DNA of 64,000 nt from JAMZMI01 sp963848175 (GTDB taxonomy: Bacteria > Bacteroidota > Bacteroidia > Cytophagales > Cyclobacteriaceae). The notes beneath the pieces were generated by a model. That model had not been told where the DNA came from, ran no database searches, and saw only the letters and a program-made list of their open reading frames with translations. The stretch lies in contig CAWKCO010000006.1 in NCBI GenBank assembly GCA_963848175.1, positions 186,001 to 250,000 of the forward strand, in the 5' to 3' direction. A program made the translations under genes and the position numbers. Numbering within the stretch: the first letter of the stretch is position 1; every line of letters begins with the position of its first letter. Shown here piece by piece: positions 60,077 to 64,000 of this stretch.

Positions 60077-60620
60077 ATGGATATCGGAGATGAAAAGCAA
60101 TTCGAGAAATTGTTTAAATCCGAATATTCGGGTTTGGTAAATTTCGCACGCCGTTATGTGGATAATTTGGAAATCAGCGGAAGAAATTGTCCAAGATGTC
60201 TTTATGAATGTTTGGTCAAAAACCGACTCGATTCAAATACAAACTACGATCACATCTTATCTTTTCGGTGCAGTGCGCAATGCCGCGATGAATTATCTGA
60301 AACACGAAAAGGTTCAACTGAAATATGCTGAAAGTCAAAAGGCATCAATGTCTGTTTCGGAATCTGTGGATATTTTGGAACTGGATGAATTGAAAGAAAA
60401 AATCGCTGACGCGATGAATCAAATTCCTGAAAAATGTCGAGAGATTTTTGAACTGAATCGGATGGAAGGGAAAAGATATAAGGAGATAGCTGAGCAACTG
60501 GGTCTTTCGCTGAAAACTGTGGAAAACCAGATGGGCAAAGCGCTGAAAATTTTGCGCGAAGAACTCGGAGAATATCTCCCGATCATAATTTTATTTTTAA
60601 TGCATGGGGGTAAACTGTGA
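60077..60620 (+). CDS. ECF-type RNA polymerase sigma factor, frameshifted
   Basis: About 181 codons from the ATG at 60077 (MDIGDEKQFEKLFKSEYSGL). Region 2 (RYVDNLE then EEIVQDVFMNVWSKTD) is split by an indel near 60,168-60,180; region 4 follows (IPEKCREIFELNRMEGKRYKEIAEQLGLSLKTVENQMGKALKIL). It belongs to the Bacteroidota FecI-like group that works with FecR and is usually switched on by an outer-membrane receptor. It directly precedes fecR-like and STN-domain genes, forming a signalling set. It may control that surface protein or a distant receptor. Confidence 0.88.
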
Positions 60621-60644
60621 TGATGTTGTCAATATAAATAGCAG

Positions 60645-61631
60645 ATGGAAAATCTACCAGAACATATAACCGAAGATACACTAGCAAAATATTTTGCAGG
60701 AGAGGCTGATGCCTCTGTCAAAAATCTGGTGGAGCAATGGGTCGATGAAAATCCAGAGGATTTCCTGAAATACAAAATGCTTTGGGAGGACTTGGGGATT
60801 ATTGGTCAGAATGCTCAAGGGGAAGAAGAAGTAAATGTGGATGCAGCGTGGAAAAAATTCAAAGCCAGGAAAGAAAAGCAGAAATCATTTTCCATAACAT
60901 CTGTATGGAAATTCGCAGCGAGTTTGTTGCTACTAGGGTCATTGGCTTGGTACGTGAGCACTCAATATTTTTCTGAGAAGGAACTCTATGCAGAGACCAA
61001 TTTCGAAACTTTGCAAGTCGCACTGTCGGATCATTCTGTGGTGACATTGAACCAAAAAAGTCAATTGACATACCCAGAGGAATTTTCTTCAGATACGAGA
61101 AAAGTATACCTGCGAGGAGAGGCTTTTTTTGAAATCTCTGAAAACAAGGACAAACCATTTGTAATTAATATAGGCGATGCGACCGTCACCGTTTTAGGTA
61201 CTTCGTTCAATATCCGCGCAACAGCAAATTTTGATACCGTTTCGGTAAATGTGGAAACGGGAAAAGTGCGATTCGCCTACGGCGATAAGGAACTGATATT
61301 GGTAGCTGGCGAAAAGGGGATGCTCTATGCTGCGAATAACGAAATGATAAGGACTCCACGTGAAACAATCGGAGTGGATCAATTTTGGCGTACACAAAAA
61401 TTGACTTTTTCGGGACAAACCTTGACAGAAATTACGTCGATCTTGGAAACGGTATTTGGCCGGAAATTTCAATTGCAGAATCTTGCGCTTGATCAGTGTC
61501 GATTGAATGTGAGTTTTGAAAAACAATCGCTGGATGAAATTTTGGCCATCATGGCACTTACGTTGGATCTGCAAATTGAGCAAACTCCATCCACCATTTA
61601 TATAGACGGAAAAGGATGCGACGCGCAATAG
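60645..61631 (+). CDS. FecR-type anti-sigma factor
   Basis: 328 residues. Cytoplasmic sigma-binding part (HITEDTLAKYFAGEADASVKNLVEQWVDENPED, about 1-60), one membrane helix (FAASLLLLGSLAWYVST, about 88-104), then a periplasmic FecR domain (VALSDHSVVTLNQKSQL, VYLRGEAFFEISENKDKPFVI) and a C-terminal DUF4974-like domain (FSGQTLTEITSILETVFG). It would hold the sigma factor until a signal from the outer membrane is relayed. It ends overlapping the next gene by 16 bases. Contains a ParB-site-like stretch at 61,352-61,367 (see findings). Confidence 0.9.
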   Translation: MENLPEHITEDTLAKYFAGEADASVKNLVEQWVDENPEDFLKYKMLWEDLGIIGQNAQGEEEVNVDAAWKKFKARKEKQKSFSITSVWKFAASLLLLGSLAWYVSTQYFSEKELYAETNFETLQVALSDHSVVTLNQKSQLTYPEEFSSDTRKVYLRGEAFFEISENKDKPFVINIGDATVTVLGTSFNIRATANFDTVSVNVETGKVRFAYGDKELILVAGEKGMLYAANNEMIRTPRETIGVDQFWRTQKLTFSGQTLTEITSILETVFGRKFQLQNLALDQCRLNVSFEKQSLDEILAIMALTLDLQIEQTPSTIYIDGKGCDAQ

Positions 61632-63283
61632 TATTTTGCATGCTCTCGCTTTTGGCGATCGGGGTACATGGCCAAAATCCGCTCGGACAAAAATTTTCGA
61701 TCGCTTTTGAAAACGAAACAGTGGTCGGTGCGCTGCGCGAACTGGAAATTCAATCAGGCTGTCGATTTTCCTTTAATCCAGACGCACTGCCCAAAACACA
61801 TACTACTGAGACTTTCGAATCTGTTTCATTAGAACGCATTCTTAAAAATTTGCTTGGCGCAAATTATGACTTCAAAGTCCGTGGCTCTTATGTGGTGATC
61901 CGCCCGCAAGAAGTAAAATCAAATGCCCAAAAATCGATTGCCGTTTCGGGACAAATAGCCGATGCACAAACGGGAAAAAAAATCGAAAATGTGTCGGTCT
62001 ATGAAGTGGACAACCTCACTGCGGCACTCAGCCAAAAGGATGGAACTTATGAACTGCGCACAGTCTCGCGATATCCGTATTCACTTTTGGCCATTTCGAA
62101 AGAGAACTACAAAGACACGATCATCGCCGTTTCAGATTTGCAAAAAGCCAACTTCACCATCCAGCTTTCGCCAATTCCAGAATCAGGCGAAGACAGCAGT
62201 TCAAATTCGAAAAAGGACGGCATTTTTAAATTCATAAAAAGTGACCCTGCCAAACAGCACGACAAAAATGTGGAACTACAAGAGGAGCGCTTGATGCAAT
62301 TTTCGTTGCTGCCAGTATTGGGAACGAATGGTGTGCTCGGAGGAAAGGTGAGCAACAATTTTTCTTTGAATCTAATCGCCGGATATGGCCATAGCCTCAA
62401 CGGAGTAGAAATCGGTGGAGTCCTCAACATGGAGCGTGCTAATATGCGGGGTACGCAGATTGCAGGGGTTTCCAATTTGATAGGAGAACGGATGACGGGT
62501 GTGCAGATCGCGGGAGTTTCCAACACCAATTTGCTCAATGGCAAAGGCGTGCAAATTTCAGGAGTAACAAACAGTAGTGGTGTTTTTGAAGGAACCCAGA
62601 TTGCTGGAACCTACAATTATGTCAAGCATACCATGCGCGGATTTCAAGCTTCGGGCACAATCAACTATGCAGGAGAATTGAACGGAGTACAGCTTGGGGT
62701 GATCAACATTGCCAAAAAAGTAGATAAAGGCGTGATGATTGGCTTGTTGAATTTTGCCGGAAATGGGCTGCTGCGGCTTGAGGCCGAGCACAACGACCTG
62801 ACTCAATATAACCTCACTTTCAAATCTGGCACGAAGGCATTTTACTCTATTTTCTCTTCGGGAATCAGCCCCCAAGCACCAACGCAACTTTGGTCTTATG
62901 GATTGGGCTTTGGTTCGCAGCTTGTCACACGAGAAAAAATCTATTTCGGTCTGGAGGCCACCTCCAACACCATCCAGCCTTTGGAAAAATACATTGACGG
63001 CATGACCATGGACAATCGGGTGAAGTTGCTATTTGGATTCAACTTCTTGGATCACCTATCGATCAGCGCTGGACCTATTGCCCATTATTATCTCTATGCC
63101 CGCAAGGCCACAGAAAATTTCGCTTTCTACGAAAGCATCGGCTACAAACCGCTGATCAGCTGGAAATGGCCAAAAAGTTTGGTTGGGATATCACGTGTCG
63201 GTGAGGTTTTGAGAATAACTTTTAGCATTTGGTTTATGTTTCTCTATACTCAAATGAATTATGCTTTTGAGGTGAGCCTTTGA
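61616..63283 (+). CDS. STN-domain surface-repeat protein (LA_2272-type repeats)
   Basis: 555 residues. Signal peptide (MRRAIVFCMLSLLAIGVHGQ), secretin/TonB short N-terminal (STN) domain (about 27-100, VVGALRELEIQSGCRFSFNP), carboxypeptidase-like beta domain (about 110-185), then about six copies of a repeat of about 20 residues (262-392; GTQIAGVSN, GVQIAGVSN, GVQISGVTN, GTQIAGTYN and relatives). The repeats match LA_2272-type surface repeats, and a strand-rich barrel-like end follows. STN domains normally head TonB receptors that signal to FecR, but here no plug or TonB barrel is seen. It is the third gene of the sigma-FecR set. The last 30 residues (GEVLRITFSIWFMFLYTQMNYAFEV) are atypically hydrophobic and may reflect a late frameshift. 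Confidence 0.72.
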   Translation: MRRAIVFCMLSLLAIGVHGQNPLGQKFSIAFENETVVGALRELEIQSGCRFSFNPDALPKTHTTETFESVSLERILKNLLGANYDFKVRGSYVVIRPQEVKSNAQKSIAVSGQIADAQTGKKIENVSVYEVDNLTAALSQKDGTYELRTVSRYPYSLLAISKENYKDTIIAVSDLQKANFTIQLSPIPESGEDSSSNSKKDGIFKFIKSDPAKQHDKNVELQEERLMQFSLLPVLGTNGVLGGKVSNNFSLNLIAGYGHSLNGVEIGGVLNMERANMRGTQIAGVSNLIGERMTGVQIAGVSNTNLLNGKGVQISGVTNSSGVFEGTQIAGTYNYVKHTMRGFQASGTINYAGELNGVQLGVINIAKKVDKGVMIGLLNFAGNGLLRLEAEHNDLTQYNLTFKSGTKAFYSIFSSGISPQAPTQLWSYGLGFGSQLVTREKIYFGLEATSNTIQPLEKYIDGMTMDNRVKLLFGFNFLDHLSISAGPIAHYYLYARKATENFAFYESIGYKPLISWKWPKSLVGISRVGEVLRITFSIWFMFLYTQMNYAFEVSL

Positions 63284-63508
63284 GGTTCTTGAGATTGACG
63301 GTCTCTCTTATTGATCAAATAGAAAACTAGTACATACATTTTTTCAATTTCATAGAAATAGAAAATCCTATTGTATAATTTTAGTGTAACTATACTAACC
63401 CAATGGTCAATTTCATGCAGATTAGAAAAGCTTCTTTGCTAAGCAGGCATATGGATTTCAGGAGGATTAATTTTTCCAGTAAACTTGGCAATTTAGCTTT
63501 CGACTATT

Positions 63509-64000
63509 TTGATTAGATATTCATTCATAATAGCGTTCCTATTTTTCATATTGAGCCAACAAAGTGCTGCTCAATCAGAAAACTTATCTTTCCCATTCGG
63601 AGATATGTCATTTCTTGCTACACATGACTCTGTAGGATTGGAAGATGTTTTGAGTAAAAAATTCTATTCAAAAGAGGAGAATCAAAACTTGTTGGATAGA
63701 AATCGAGAAAAGGCTATATGGATCAAAATTCCATATAGAGTCGAAAAAAAGAATGTTCTGATTTTCGACTTTGTACGTCAGGATTTTGTGAACTTTTATC
63801 TATTCGCAGGAGATTCACTGGTTGATCAATCTAAGACAGGATTCTTACTGAAATCCAGTGAAAAAACGATGCACTACTGGAATGCCATTGACATGACATT
63901 TGAGCCGGGTGTAGACTACACGATATACATTCGATTGGAAAATCACATTAACGAGCCATCGATCCATTTCAATGTAGATCGTATTGTAGAGTGGAGAGAG
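63509..64000 (+). CDS. 7TMR-DISM-type sensor protein, 3' partial
   Basis: The frame is open to the window end. It starts at TTG 63509 (an in-frame TAG precedes it and no ATG is near), followed by a signal peptide (IIAFLFFILSQQSAAQ, cut near SAAQ). The visible 164 residues carry an extracellular sensing domain with KAIWIKIPYRVEKKNVLIFDF and YWNAIDMTFEPGVDYTIYIRLENH, resembling the 7TMR-DISM extracellular domain of the second type. Such proteins continue with seven membrane helices and a kinase, cyclase or other output. The output is beyond the window. The gap 63,284-63,508 has no gene. Confidence 0.6.
   Translation, partial: MIRYSFIIAFLFFILSQQSAAQSENLSFPFGDMSFLATHDSVGLEDVLSKKFYSKEENQNLLDRNREKAIWIKIPYRVEKKNVLIFDFVRQDFVNFYLFAGDSLVDQSKTGFLLKSSEKTMHYWNAIDMTFEPGVDYTIYIRLENHINEPSIHFNVDRIVEWRE

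Overview
The window is about 64 kb of a low-to-moderate GC chromosome from a gliding member of the Bacteroidota, most likely the order Cytophagales. The evidence is SusC/SusD and DUF4249 outer-membrane pairs, gliding genes (gldB, gldD, gldE, gldJ), HU, MutY-SSB-GldE-GldD synteny, Bacteroidota-type -7 elements (TAnnTTTG) and many lipoproteins. I cannot fix the genus. No transposase, integrase, rRNA operon or CRISPR array is visible.

Layout. 1-3.5 kb: a TonB-dependent receptor (5' end outside the window) with its DUF4249 lipoprotein. 3.5-6.1 kb: Uma2, MnmD and two response regulators. 6.5-14.5 kb: a compact chemotaxis operon (soluble triple-PAS receptor, CheW, CheB, CheA, a CheC-type phosphatase, CheR, CheY) with no flagellar gene nearby. 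14.7-14.9 kb: tRNA-Leu(TAA) and tRNA-Gly(GCC). 15.6-20.4 kb: mutS, an SpoU methyltransferase, pheS. 20.7-28.4 kb: a SusC/SusD nutrient-uptake locus with a zinc peptidase and DUF4302 protein, followed by a HicA/HicB toxin-antitoxin pair. 29-36 kb: glycosyltransferase, gldB, RNase E/G with a 29-residue ribosome-associated small protein, HU. 36-39 kb: mutY, ssb, gldE, gldD. 39-43 kb: lipoprotein, 2'-5' RNA ligase-like, DUF4301 and TerB-like genes, all broken by frameshifts. 43-48 kb: mfd and gldJ. 48.8-57.8 kb: one long operon (DUF4175, anti-sigma-like ATPase, ybeY, mnmG, methyltransferase, Ig-like lipoprotein). 58-64 kb: TPR protein, ECF sigma, FecR, an STN-domain surface-repeat protein and the start of a 7TM-DISM sensor.

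The most interesting non-coding structure is at 53-58 kb. Two ParB-binding parS-like palindromes sit just upstream of mnmG, and a 389-bp gene-free stretch (57,795-58,183) holds at least seven DnaA-box-like 9-mers, a 12-bp inverted repeat and an AT-rich tract. Together with a local change from C-rich to G-rich plus strand, this makes it a good candidate chromosomal replication origin (oriC).

A second window-wide feature is reading-frame damage. From about 24.5 kb onward, at least 30 apparent single-base indels break genes that must be intact in a living cell (ssb, mnmG, ybeY) together with mfd, RNase E/G, gldE and others. The first 24 kb has none that I can see. Sequencing or assembly error is the likeliest cause, so I annotate these as single genes with frameshifts, spanning the reconstructed ends.
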